Below are positions 22,784 to 30,085 of a DNA stretch of 48,036 nucleotides, one piece after another. Under the pieces are notes generated by a model. It was given only the letters and a program-made list of their open reading frames with translations, did not search any database and was not told the origin of the DNA. Source of the stretch: Thermoplasmata archaeon (GTDB taxonomy: Archaea > Thermoplasmatota > Thermoplasmata > Lutacidiplasmatales > UBA184); contig JAKAYT010000009.1 in NCBI GenBank assembly GCA_021826685.1, positions 1 through 48,036 of the forward strand, given 5' to 3'. The translations under genes and the position numbers were made by a program. Each line of letters begins with the position of its first letter. Position 1 is the stretch's first letter.

Positions 22784-24149
22784 GGGCTCTCACCTCCGCG
22801 GCGTTCGGGGCAGGATGGGCCGGATTCGCGGTCGAGGGAGCGTAAATCCCCGCGTACCCGGCCGAGCGGGACGCCGCGAGGCGTCGCCGGTAGCTCGTCC
22901 GATAGCGCCAGTGGAGGCCCGCGATCACGACCGCGTTCACCAGGAACGTGGGCACGAGCGTCTCATAGATTTGGGGTGGCAGGATCTGCACGCCGGGGGT
23001 GAGCTGGCCCCAAACGCTCAGGATGATCATGACCTCGATCATGCACGTCCCGATGTAGACGAACACCGGGCGATCGCGCGGGTGCGTTCGCTTCGAGCGA
23101 TCGAGGAACGGCAGGAACAGGATGTAGAGCAGAATCACCGTCCCGATGGTGACCGCAATGAGAGGGGTGACCCCTTGGAAGTCAAGGAGCTTGAATAACC
23201 AGAGGAAGTACCAGTCGGGAACGATCGGTGGGATCGGTACCGCGGTGTTGCCGTACCACGTCAATAGGGTCCAGGGCCAGAGGGCCGCTATCGCGAAAAG
23301 AATCCCGAGATACAGGAGGCCCCACTTGATCATGTACCACAAGATGTGGGGCACGAACGGAACGTTCTGCTTGTCCTCCTTCTCCGTGAATCGCCGGCGC
23401 TGGAACGGGTCCGAGGTGGCCGGGGGCGCGATCCCGTGCGACTCGAACAACGCGATGTGGGCGTAGAGCAGGGCACCGAGCAGGAGTGGTAACAGTAAGA
23501 CGTGCGCCCAGAACATCCGGCTCAGCAAGCCTTGCGGAGTGCCGTTGCCGAGGAGGAAGGGAGCGATCAGTGCTCCCGCGTTGAACACAATCCCACCCGG
23601 GAGGGGAATCTGGAGACTGATCGCGAGGTTGATCCCGACGTCGGTCGCGTTGTAGCTGAGCACGTTGTAGGGCAAGAGGTAGCCCGTGAACCCCATCCCG
23701 AGGGTGACGACGAGCAGGAGCGCCCCGACCATCCACGAGAACTCTCGGGGCTTCTTGTAGACGCCGAGGTAGTAGCCGCGGTAGAAGTGGACGAGCAGGA
23801 GAAAGATCATCGCGTACGCACCGTAGAGGTGCGTCGTGATGAGCAGCGTTCCCATCGGGACGCTGTGCATGATGTAGTAGGTCGAGCACCAGGCCGCCGG
23901 GGCGATTCCCGTACCCGAGCCGCAGGCCGTGGTCGTGATCGAGACGCTCGGCTCGTAGTAGAGGAGCAGCAGCATCCCGGACATGATCTGATAGATGAAA
24001 GCCACCGCGACGAAGGCGCCCGTCCAGTAGCTCGGCTTGAACGTGAACTCGGGCTGGGGCCGCAGCGCCCACTTGCGCATGCCGGTCCGGTCCTCGACGA
24101 ACCCCCAGATCTTGTTGAGGGAACGGTTGTACCATCCCGAGAACGACAC
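22776..24149 (-). CDS. Cytochrome b (b6/subunit IV-type fusion) of a Rieske/cytochrome b complex
   Basis: This 457-residue protein has the heme pairs His107/His121 and His216/His231; the 14 residues between the second pair are typical of b6-type cytochromes. The quinol-site motif is PDWY (residues 311-314) in VPDWYFLWLFKLL, the PEWY counterpart. The protein has about eight helices and fuses the b6 and subunit-IV parts. It oxidises membrane quinol and passes one electron to the Rieske protein encoded next to it. No cytochrome c1 or f gene is seen in the window. It lies 13 bases after the Rieske gene. Confidence 0.94.
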   Translation of the reverse strand: MSFSGWYNRSLNKIWGFVEDRTGMRKWALRPQPEFTFKPSYWTGAFVAVAFIYQIMSGMLLLLYYEPSVSITTTACGSGTGIAPAAWCSTYYIMHSVPMGTLLITTHLYGAYAMIFLLLVHFYRGYYLGVYKKPREFSWMVGALLLVVTLGMGFTGYLLPYNVLSYNATDVGINLAISLQIPLPGGIVFNAGALIAPFLLGNGTPQGLLSRMFWAHVLLLPLLLGALLYAHIALFESHGIAPPATSDPFQRRRFTEKEDKQNVPFVPHILWYMIKWGLLYLGILFAIAALWPWTLLTWYGNTAVPIPPIVPDWYFLWLFKLLDFQGVTPLIAVTIGTVILLYILFLPFLDRSKRTHPRDRPVFVYIGTCMIEVMIILSVWGQLTPGVQILPPQIYETLVPTFLVNAVVIAGLHWRYRTSYRRRLAASRSAGYAGIYAPSTANPAHPAPNAAEVRALE

Positions 24150-24162
24150 CGATCCTTCCCTC

Positions 24163-24990
24163 CTAGGTGGGGAACGTGCACGCCGTCGGGCCCTGACCGA
24201 GGTTCGTCAGCGAGGTGGTCGTGCCCACACCGGCGTCGCCCAGCAGCGTGCTCGTGTGGCCCTTGACCACGGGGCTTGACGGGGTCATCCCGGTGGCCCA
24301 GATCGTCCCGTCGATGACCTTCAGGATGACCTGCGGCAGTGGCAGGATCGCCGGCCCGGTCAGGTTGTGCGCCTGGTCCGCTGCGTTGTAGGTCGATCCG
24401 TGGCACGAACAGTGGATGAAGAAGTCGAGGATTCCTTGGGCGGTCGTGAAGGTCTTGCCCGGGCATGTCCCGGGGGGGTAGTATCGGATCAACGGCGCGA
24501 CGCAGCCTAGATGCTGGCAGATCGCGCTGTAGGCGACGATGAGGCCCGACCCGTCTTCGTTGTCGCCGATCCCGTAGGGGACTTTGGTGATCCCCTGGCT
24601 GTTCCCCGCGAGGTTCAGCAGGAAGTTCGGCTCGTCGACGAGCGGATAGGTGAACGTGAGCACCGTCGAGGTGCTGATGCTGTACTGGCTGTTCACTTGG
24701 GCGACGGTCAGCGGCTTCCCATTGGTGTCGAGCAACTGGGTCGTCGGGTAGCTCTTGAGGCCCACGGACGGCGGCTGGAGGTACTGGAGAGCGCCGCCGA
24801 CGAGTCCTCCTCCGGCGGCTCCGATCACGCCCGCGATCGCGAGAAGTTTGAGGACATTGCGCTTCGTCTCATCAACCTCCTCGGCACCTCCCGAGGGAGC
24901 GATCGCGCGAACCTGTCCCACCGGAGCGCGCCACGTCGGAGTTGCGGAACCCGTGAAGGGGCAATCGGTCGAGCACGTGGTCTCGCTCAC
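24163..24990 (-). CDS. Rieske iron-sulfur protein
   Basis: GTG at 24990 (275 residues) is set by a GGAGG site a few bases upstream and by the GTGA overlap with the small gene before it. The [2Fe-2S] site is CQHLGC (Cys158, His160) and CSCHGS (Cys194, His197); Cys163 and Cys196 can form the usual disulfide. A signal-anchor lies at about residues 42-70 (TKRNVLKLLAIAGVIG), with KR in place of the Tat twin arginine. The folded cluster must be exported, which fits the tat genes just upstream. Extra cysteines sit at residues 6 and 10 and at 176. It takes electrons from cytochrome b. Confidence 0.93.
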   Translation of the reverse strand: MSETTCSTDCPFTGSATPTWRAPVGQVRAIAPSGGAEEVDETKRNVLKLLAIAGVIGAAGGGLVGGALQYLQPPSVGLKSYPTTQLLDTNGKPLTVAQVNSQYSISTSTVLTFTYPLVDEPNFLLNLAGNSQGITKVPYGIGDNEDGSGLIVAYSAICQHLGCVAPLIRYYPPGTCPGKTFTTAQGILDFFIHCSCHGSTYNAADQAHNLTGPAILPLPQVILKVIDGTIWATGMTPSSPVVKGHTSTLLGDAGVGTTTSLTNLGQGPTACTFPT

Positions 24991-25175
24991 AGGGTCCTCC
25001 CACGCGTGTCCGGGACCGTGTCGTCGACCTCGTTGGGGTCGGGAATGGGAGCCGTTCCGGGTAGCTCGGCCTTGTCGCTCCCGTAGTAGACCGCCCACAG
25101 AATACCGATCCCGGCCAAGATGGACAGGATCTGCGTGAGCGTGACGAGCTGGTCCGTGGATAGTCCTCCGCTCAT
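24987..25175 (-). CDS. Small single-helix membrane protein (62 aa)
   Basis: ATG at 25175 opens a 62-residue frame: a helix (LVTLTQILSILAGIGILWAVYYG) and an acidic tail (PDPNEVDDTVPDTRG). It is not recognised. It overlaps the TatA/B-like gene by 4 bases and the Rieske gene by 4 bases (GTGA), which argues strongly that it is a real gene in the unit. Its size and single helix suggest a small subunit of the Rieske/cytochrome b complex or a Tat helper; neither is shown. Confidence 0.7.
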   Translation of the reverse strand: MSGGLSTDQLVTLTQILSILAGIGILWAVYYGSDKAELPGTAPIPDPNEVDDTVPDTRGRTL

Positions 25176-25567
25176 CGGGGTCCCTCCGTTGTGGTCCATA
25201 CGCTCGGAAGAGCAACGGACCAGGTAGGCGCGGGGAGACCGCCCGACCAGGGGATGTCGCTGGGAAGGGCAGGGCGGTATGGAGCCGGGGGAGCGGGGAT
25301 GTTCGGCGCAGGGCTGGGAGACGTCGCCCCGGTCGGGGTCTCGCCGAGGGCCAACAGTGTCCCGCGAAGGCTGAGCGGCTTGCCCGGGGCCGACGCGGGA
25401 AGGTCGGCAGCTCTCGTGAGCTCGCCGATGAGTTCGTCTTTGGCGCGGATGGCTCGGCCGTACCACTGTCCGATCGTGCGCATCGTGCCGGCGCTGTTGG
25501 TTCCGAAGAGGAGGAAGACCACCACGGCCAGGAGGATGATCCAGTCGACGTCGCTGAAGAGCGCCAT
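25172..25567 (-). CDS. TatA/TatB-like protein
   Basis: This 131-residue protein has the TatA/B layout: a short N-terminal helix (WIILLAVVVFLLFG), a break, an amphipathic helix (MRTIGQWYGRAIRAKDELIGEL), then a long Pro-rich tail of about 75 residues. It lies 8 bases after tatC. With a second, more typical tatA at 26486, this copy may fill the TatB role or be specific for the Rieske protein encoded two genes later. The FG motif at the hinge is kept, but the family Pro after it is missing, so the call is probable rather than certain. Confidence 0.65.
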   Translation of the reverse strand: MALFSDVDWIILLAVVVFLLFGTNSAGTMRTIGQWYGRAIRAKDELIGELTRAADLPASAPGKPLSLRGTLLALGETPTGATSPSPAPNIPAPPAPYRPALPSDIPWSGGLPAPTWSVALPSVWTTTEGPR

Positions 25568-25575
25568 CTAGCCGA

Positions 25576-26406
25576 TCACCCCGCCTGAGCGGTCGGGCCG
25601 GCTCGGGTCACGTCGCGCCGCCGCTCGAATCGGACGGCGAAGTACGCACCGCCGAAGTACAGGCCCATCATCGGGATCGCGATCAGCAACATCGTAATCC
25701 CGGAGTTGTCCGGCGTGATGACCATCCCGAACACGAGCGTGCCGATCACGGCGGCCCGCCAGTGCTTCATCCACGCTTTCGCGGGGACGATGCCGAGTCG
25801 CGTGAGCCCGTAGATGAACACCGGTAGCTCGCAGACGATCCCGAAGGCGAGCGAGTACAGGAGGGTGAACGTGACGAAGTCCTGGACCCCCATCACGGGG
25901 GCGATTCCGAGCGCCCCCACGTACTTGAACAGGATCAGATAGGTGAAGGGCGTGAGCCACAGCAATCCCGCGATCGTTCCCACGGCAAACAAGACGGACG
26001 CCGGGAGCGCAATGTTCCGGATGAGTTGGCGCTCGTTGTGACGCAGCGCCGGCGCGAGGAAGGCTCCGAGCTCGTGAACGATCCAGGGCATCCCGAGGAT
26101 GACCGTAAGCAGGAGACCGATCTCGAGTTCCACCATCACCGAGTCGCCAACCCCGATGTTCAGAAGCTGGACCCCGGCCGGTAGCATGTAGTGCTGCAGC
26201 AGGCCGAAGACCTGCGCGGTGACGTTGTAGAACAGATTCGGGTACGGAACCGGGACGGGGAACGTGACGGCTCCGAGCGAAACGGGGATGAGCTGGACGT
26301 TGAACACCAGCATGAATCCGAACAGAGCGCCCAACACGATCGCGACGCGGAAGAGGCGGCGCCGGGCCTCGGTTAGAACCGCGATGATCCGAGCGAATTC
26401 GCCCAT
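25576..26406 (-). CDS. tatC: Twin-arginine translocase subunit TatC
   Basis: This 276-residue membrane protein has six helices, with RRLFRVAIVLGALFGF as the first, LEIGLLLTVILGMPWIVHELGAFLAPAL, LLYSLAFGIVCELPVFIYGLTRLGIV (the conserved Glu-Pro in the fourth loop region) and VITPDNSGITMLLIAIPMMGLYFGG at the end. TatC recognises twin-arginine signals and exports folded proteins. It lies downstream of tatA and upstream of the Rieske and cytochrome b genes, which need export of a folded Fe-S protein. A 79-base gap separates it from tatA. Confidence 0.93.
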   Translation of the reverse strand: MGEFARIIAVLTEARRRLFRVAIVLGALFGFMLVFNVQLIPVSLGAVTFPVPVPYPNLFYNVTAQVFGLLQHYMLPAGVQLLNIGVGDSVMVELEIGLLLTVILGMPWIVHELGAFLAPALRHNERQLIRNIALPASVLFAVGTIAGLLWLTPFTYLILFKYVGALGIAPVMGVQDFVTFTLLYSLAFGIVCELPVFIYGLTRLGIVPAKAWMKHWRAAVIGTLVFGMVITPDNSGITMLLIAIPMMGLYFGGAYFAVRFERRRDVTRAGPTAQAG

Positions 26407-26485
26407 CAGTCAACGAGGGACCTCCTACGTGAATCCATGCCTCGCCGTGCTCTCGTCTCGGCTTCCCGGGGGCCGCATGGCCCCC

Positions 26486-26725
26486 TTAATGGGAGGAGCC
26501 CGGAACACCCGGCGTGCCGCCCGTCGCCGGTGCCCCCGCCGAGGTCGCGGTCGTATCCGCGGTCTGCTGCGCGCGGATCTCCTTCTCCACTTCCAGGCGA
26601 CCCCGTTTGAACTCACCCATGGAGCGACCGAGATTGTGGGCCAGTTTTGGAACCTGCGACGAGCCGTAGAGCAACACACCCGCTACCACCGCAATGATCA
26701 ACCAGTCGTCGATGGAGTCGAACAT
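26486..26725 (-). CDS. tatA: Twin-arginine translocase subunit TatA
   Basis: This 79-residue protein has an N-terminal helix (WLIIAVVAGVLLYG), a hinge with SSQVPKLAHNLGRSMGEFKRG (the TatA amphipathic helix) and a polar Thr/Ala-rich tail. It forms the Tat pore with TatC. ATG at 26725 has GGAGGGG a few bases upstream. It is the first gene of the minus-strand run that goes through tatC, Rieske, cytochrome b and oxidase subunit I to ctaB. Confidence 0.9.
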   Translation of the reverse strand: MFDSIDDWLIIAVVAGVLLYGSSQVPKLAHNLGRSMGEFKRGRLEVEKEIRAQQTADTTATSAGAPATGGTPGVPGSSH

Positions 26726-26927
26726 CGAACCCCTCCGATGGCGACCACCGAGGCGAGGGCGATATGGCGTTCGTACGGTAGGATAGAACGGATACGACTC
26801 GTGCGTACTTCGCCCTGATAAAGGGGCGATTTTGGCGTTGGGAGCAGAGTTCGGAAACGTATCGAGCCCGTCGGCACGCTCCGAAGAATCGACGCCGGTC
26901 CGGTGTCGAGCGCGAGGGTGGGTAGCT

Positions 26928-27965
26928 CTAGGCGGCCTCGACCAGCACGGTCTCGTGGCCGTTCGCGACCGCTCGATCGATTCCGACCTCGGCGAGCAAG
27001 CTCAGAGCCGCCGCCGCTCGCTGCAGCACGACCATCGAGGCGGAGACTCCGTTCTTGCGTGCCGCCCCCTTCAAGTGGAGACGGATCGAGGCGGCGGACG
27101 TCCAGAGCTCTTCGGCCGAGCCGTAGACCGCGCACGAATGCTCCAGGCTCGGATGCATGAGGGCATCCACGACCTCTTTGAGGGAAGTCTTGACGAGGGG
27201 CAACAGCTCGGTGAGCGCCTCGGCCCCCTCGAGCTTTCCGGGCTCTTCGTTGAGGATGACCAAGGTCTCCCCTAGGAGGGTCGCGAGTTCCCCGAGGGCG
27301 TGGACCACTACGCGCCACTCCAAGAGCTGACGCGGGTCGGGCGAGCCGATCCGACGCGCGAGCGACCAATCGCGGCTCGCGAGGAACAGCTGGCGGACCA
27401 GGAGCGCGAGAACTTTGTTCGCCTCCTCTTTGAGCGTGGGGATGCGACGCGTATGCGTCCGTCGCCGGACGAGGTCCTCCGTCTCCTCGACGAAGGCGAT
27501 GAGGATCATCTTCATCCGCTGGACGAGTTGCGGCAGCTCGTACTTCGACGGGTCGATGAAGTTCTGCAGGAGGATGCGGTTCGGTTCTTGGGCCACCACG
27601 CTCACGCCGAGTAGGCCACGCGCGGTCGCTTGCAGCTCCTCCATGCGATCCGCGGTGAGAGGAAGGTCCGTTCGGATTTCAATCGAGTCGTGCCCGACGC
27701 GATACGCACCTACCACGAGCCGTTCTAGGACCCCCGGGGTATCGAACGAGCGGGCCTGGACCAGATACGGGGTGCCGGCGGTTCCGGCCCCGGGCGTCGG
27801 CGCGGGCTTGAGATACAGGGTTCCGTCATCGTTCTGGTCAAATACGATGAGGTCGCCCGGCCGAAGGTTCATCGCTTCGGCCCATGGCTTGGGCAAGGTT
27901 ACTGCGATCGACGAATGACCGGCCTTCAGAACGCGTCGCTCACGACTCGGTGTGGACCATGCCAT
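26928..27965 (-). CDS. PhoU domain protein with N-terminal AbrB-type DNA-binding domain
   Basis: This 345-residue protein has an N-terminal SpoVT/AbrB swapped-hairpin domain at about residues 10-52 (RRVLKAGHSSIAVTLPKPWAEAMNLRPGDLIVF) and then PhoU-like all-alpha repeats (QLVQRMKMILIAFVEETEDLVRR and later helices). Archaeal proteins of this type are annotated as phosphate-uptake regulators, but no pst transporter genes are near. Here the neighbours are respiratory and copper genes on both sides. ATG at 27965 is preceded, 25-39 bases upstream, by a perfect palindrome (see next entry), a good candidate for its own operator. Confidence 0.88.
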   Translation of the reverse strand: MAWSTPSRERRVLKAGHSSIAVTLPKPWAEAMNLRPGDLIVFDQNDDGTLYLKPAPTPGAGTAGTPYLVQARSFDTPGVLERLVVGAYRVGHDSIEIRTDLPLTADRMEELQATARGLLGVSVVAQEPNRILLQNFIDPSKYELPQLVQRMKMILIAFVEETEDLVRRRTHTRRIPTLKEEANKVLALLVRQLFLASRDWSLARRIGSPDPRQLLEWRVVVHALGELATLLGETLVILNEEPGKLEGAEALTELLPLVKTSLKEVVDALMHPSLEHSCAVYGSAEELWTSAASIRLHLKGAARKNGVSASMVVLQRAAAALSLLAEVGIDRAVANGHETVLVEAA

Positions 27966-27989
27966 GCGTTTCGGATGCTCCCAAACCTA

Positions 27990-28004
27990 CTACGAGGCTC
28001 GTAG
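27990..28004. promoter_or_regulatory. Perfect palindrome upstream of the AbrB/PhoU gene
   Basis: CTACGAG-G-CTCGTAG is a 7+7 inverted repeat with a 1-base centre, 25-39 bases before the ATG at 27965, exactly where the promoter core should be. AbrB-type domains bind DNA as dimers, so autoregulation is a fair inference. No second copy was found by eye near the neighbouring genes. Confidence 0.45.
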
Positions 28005-28086
28005 CTAACGGAACCCGGCCTTTTTACGTCTTGTGACCGGACCTGCGGTGGGATCCTCGACCCGGCTGTGGTCGCCCCGACCGGGG

Positions 28087-28869
28087 CTACGTGGGGGGCC
28101 GGGGTGGGGGAGAGGGGGGAGTCGGGGGGAGCGGTGCGCCGGAGGAACGGGGTGAGGACGGCTCGGGGTACTCGGGTTCCTCGGGAGGTGCCTCCGGCCG
28201 TTGGTTACGCGGCGCCCAGGCGAAACCGAGCACGACGGCGAGGACCACGAGCCCACCAATCGTCCCGGCGATCACGAAGACGGGCCAGCCCACCGTCTCC
28301 GCAGCACCACCGCCGGTGATGTTGGCCGGGGCCGGGACCCCGAAGCCGATCGCGTTGAACATCCCGGCAGCAAAGTGGCCCGGCTCGGAGCAAACAAACT
28401 CGTACCAACCGGTCGGCGGGGCTTGGAATGTGTACGCCGAGTGCGTCCCGGTACCGTTCTGGTAGAGCACAAAGAGGAACGGGTGGAAGTGACCCCCGTA
28501 GGACACGCCGGTGAAATTGACCGAAGCGGTCGAAGGGATCGCAACCCCCTGTACCGAGAACAGAGAGAAGGTATGGGCGATCGTATCGGTATTGGTGAAC
28601 GTGAGCGTGATGCTCGCGTTCGCCGCGACCTCGTCCGTGCTCTCCGTGAAGTGGAACGGGGCGCTCGCGGTCACGGTAAAGCTCGTTCCGGCCGACGAAG
28701 GGGGAGGAGCGGATTGCTGCGTGGCCGCCGGCACGACGACTCCGTACCAGCCGAACGCGGCCAGGGAAATGATTCCGATGGCGATCACGATGAGGGTCGC
28801 TGCGACCCAGGCGCGGCGGTGGCGATTCGAGGGAATCCGGTGGCGGTCGCTCAAGGTCGGTCGGTCCAC
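28087..28869 (-). CDS. Membrane-anchored cupredoxin (type 1 copper site intact)
   Basis: This 260-residue protein has an N-terminal helix (about 20-44), a cupredoxin domain outside the membrane, a second helix (about 194-217), and a Pro-rich cytoplasmic tail. Type 1 copper ligands are His99 (AHTFSL), Cys160, His165 and Met170 (CSEPGHFAAGM). A further His-rich stretch GGHFHPF lies between. It probably carries electrons at the outer membrane face. With no c-type cytochrome seen, it is a candidate link between the Rieske/b complex and the CuA of the oxidase. The neighbour at 28953 is its close paralogue, and the two share an upstream element. Confidence 0.85.
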   Translation of the reverse strand: MDRPTLSDRHRIPSNRHRRAWVAATLIVIAIGIISLAAFGWYGVVVPAATQQSAPPPSSAGTSFTVTASAPFHFTESTDEVAANASITLTFTNTDTIAHTFSLFSVQGVAIPSTASVNFTGVSYGGHFHPFLFVLYQNGTGTHSAYTFQAPPTGWYEFVCSEPGHFAAGMFNAIGFGVPAPANITGGGAAETVGWPVFVIAGTIGGLVVLAVVLGFAWAPRNQRPEAPPEEPEYPEPSSPRSSGAPLPPTPPSPPPRPPT

Positions 28870-28878
28870 GAGCGATTT

Positions 28879-28901
28879 GATTAAGCGGCCTTGGTAAGTA
28901 T
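28879..28901 (-). repeat. Upstream element shared by the two cupredoxin genes (copy 1)
   Basis: This 23-base element, with core GCGGCCTTGGTAAGTAT (plus strand), ends 10 bases before the ATG at 28869. The same element, with one change, lies at exactly the same distance before the paralogue at 29729. On the minus strand it contains ATACTTACC, a BoxA-like core at about -25 to -30. Confidence 0.7.
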
Positions 28902-28952
28902 TCTTCCGGCTCGCGACCCACCCGGCCCTCGCGTCGATCGTTCGTTGGTACG

Positions 28953-29729
28953 TCAGCTCGGGGATCTCGGCGGTGGTCGAGAACCATCGGGAGGAAGCGA
29001 AGCGCTCGCGGTGCTCGTCACGGGAGGTTCCGGGTACCCGAGGCGCTCGGGAGGCATCTGGTGCTCCTCGCCGCGCTGACCGTTGGCGAAGCCGAGGACG
29101 AGGCCCAAGATCACGAGCCCGACAATCGTACCCGCGATCACGTAGACCGGCCAGCTCACCGTCACCGGAGGCCCTCCGCCGGTGAGGTTCGAGGGCGCGG
29201 GGACGCCGAAGCCGATTGCAGAGAACATGCCGGAGGAGAAGTCGCCGGGTTCCGAGGAGACGAACTCATACCAACCACTTGCCGGGGCGGGGAACGAGTA
29301 GGCCGGATGTGTGCCCGTTACATTCTCGTAGAGCACGAAGAGGAAGGGATGGAAGTGGCCCCCGTAGGTCACGCCCGTGTAGTTGACCGTCGCGTCCGAA
29401 GGGATGGCAATCCCTTCCACCGAGAAGAGCGAGAACGTGTGCGGAAGCGAATCGGTATTTGCGAAGGTCAGCGTGATGGTCGCATTCGCGGCGACCTCGT
29501 CGGTGCTCTCCGTGAAATGGAATGGCGCGCTCGCGGTCACGGAGAAGCTCGTTCCCACCGAGGAGGACGCGGGAGCCGAAGGTTGCGTGAGCGCCGGCGC
29601 GGGAGAGCCGTAGCTCCCGAACGCGACCAGCGAGATGATCCCGATCGCGATCAGGACCGTTCCCACCCGTACGTAGTGCGGGCGGCCCGAGCGATCCCAG
29701 TGGCAGGCGGTCAAGGTGGAGGAGCCCAC
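28953..29729 (-). CDS. Membrane cupredoxin paralogue with lost copper ligands
   Basis: This 258-residue protein closely resembles the previous one along its length: N-terminal helix, same domain start (GTSFSVTASAPFHFTESTDEVAANA), GGHFHPFLFVLY, and a second helix. But the copper loop reads SSEPGDFSSGM, so the expected Cys is Ser158 and the expected His is Asp163; His97 and Met168 remain. It cannot form a normal type 1 copper site. It may be structural, bind metal differently, or work as a partner of the intact copy. The codons are clean Ser (TCC) and Asp (GAC), so a single misread base is not enough to explain it. Confidence 0.85.
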   Translation of the reverse strand: MGSSTLTACHWDRSGRPHYVRVGTVLIAIGIISLVAFGSYGSPAPALTQPSAPASSSVGTSFSVTASAPFHFTESTDEVAANATITLTFANTDSLPHTFSLFSVEGIAIPSDATVNYTGVTYGGHFHPFLFVLYENVTGTHPAYSFPAPASGWYEFVSSEPGDFSSGMFSAIGFGVPAPSNLTGGGPPVTVSWPVYVIAGTIVGLVILGLVLGFANGQRGEEHQMPPERLGYPEPPVTSTASASLPPDGSRPPPRSPS

Positions 29730-29738
29730 GGAGGGGCC

Positions 29739-29761
29739 GATTATGCGGCCTTGGTAAGTAT
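29739..29761 (-). repeat. Upstream element shared by the two cupredoxin genes (copy 2)
   Basis: This is the second copy of the 23-base element, again ending 10 bases before the ATG (29729), with one mismatch (GATTAT instead of GATTAA at the outer end). The gene duplication therefore included the promoter, or both copies are under the same control. Confidence 0.7.
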
Positions 29762-29832
29762 CGGCTCGAGTCCGGCCGGATTCCTTCGCAGGTTCTGGGG
29801 AGCTCGGGGATACGGTGCGGTTCGTACGAGGC

Positions 29833-29841
29833 CCATATGTA
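29833..29841 (+). promoter_or_regulatory. BoxA for the split oxidase subunit II genes
   Basis: CCATATGTA is centred about 27 bases before the GTG at 29864. This fits a leaderless message starting with that GTG. Confidence 0.5.
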
Positions 29842-29863
29842 GGAGCCCCTTAGGATACGGTCC

Positions 29864-30085
29864 GTGGTACGTGCATCGCGCGTTTCGCCGTTCGCGCTCG
29901 CCGGCGCCCTTCCCTGGGCCGCAGCACGAGTTCTCCCAGCGGCGACGAATCTCTCGATGCAGTCCGAGATCATCTGGGTGATCACCGGGATCGCGACGGG
30001 GGGGGCGGTCATCACGTTCGCGTTCCTCGCGTACGCCCTGATCAAGTTCCGAGACCCGGCGACCAAGGGGCGGCGGTATGGTTAG
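29864..30085 (+). CDS. Oxidase subunit II, first part (TM1 only)
   Basis: GTG at 29864 opens a 73-residue frame: a short, somewhat hydrophobic N-terminus that could be a signal, then a membrane helix and basic end (IIWVITGIATGGAVITFAFLAYALIKFRD). This matches the first helix of cytochrome oxidase subunit II, which in most organisms runs into a loop and second helix. Here a TAG at 30083 ends the frame, and the CuA-bearing part starts 8 bases earlier in another frame. ATG at 29957 (MQSEIIW) is an alternative start. Confidence 0.75.
   Translation: MVRASRVSPFALAGALPWAAARVLPAATNLSMQSEIIWVITGIATGGAVITFAFLAYALIKFRDPATKGRRYG

Noticed and set aside
26811-26828. Inverted repeat CGCCC TGATAAAG GGGCG upstream of tatA
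   Set aside because: Only 5 bp per arm, about 90 bases from the ATG, and such short GC arms are common by chance here; not strong enough to call an operator.
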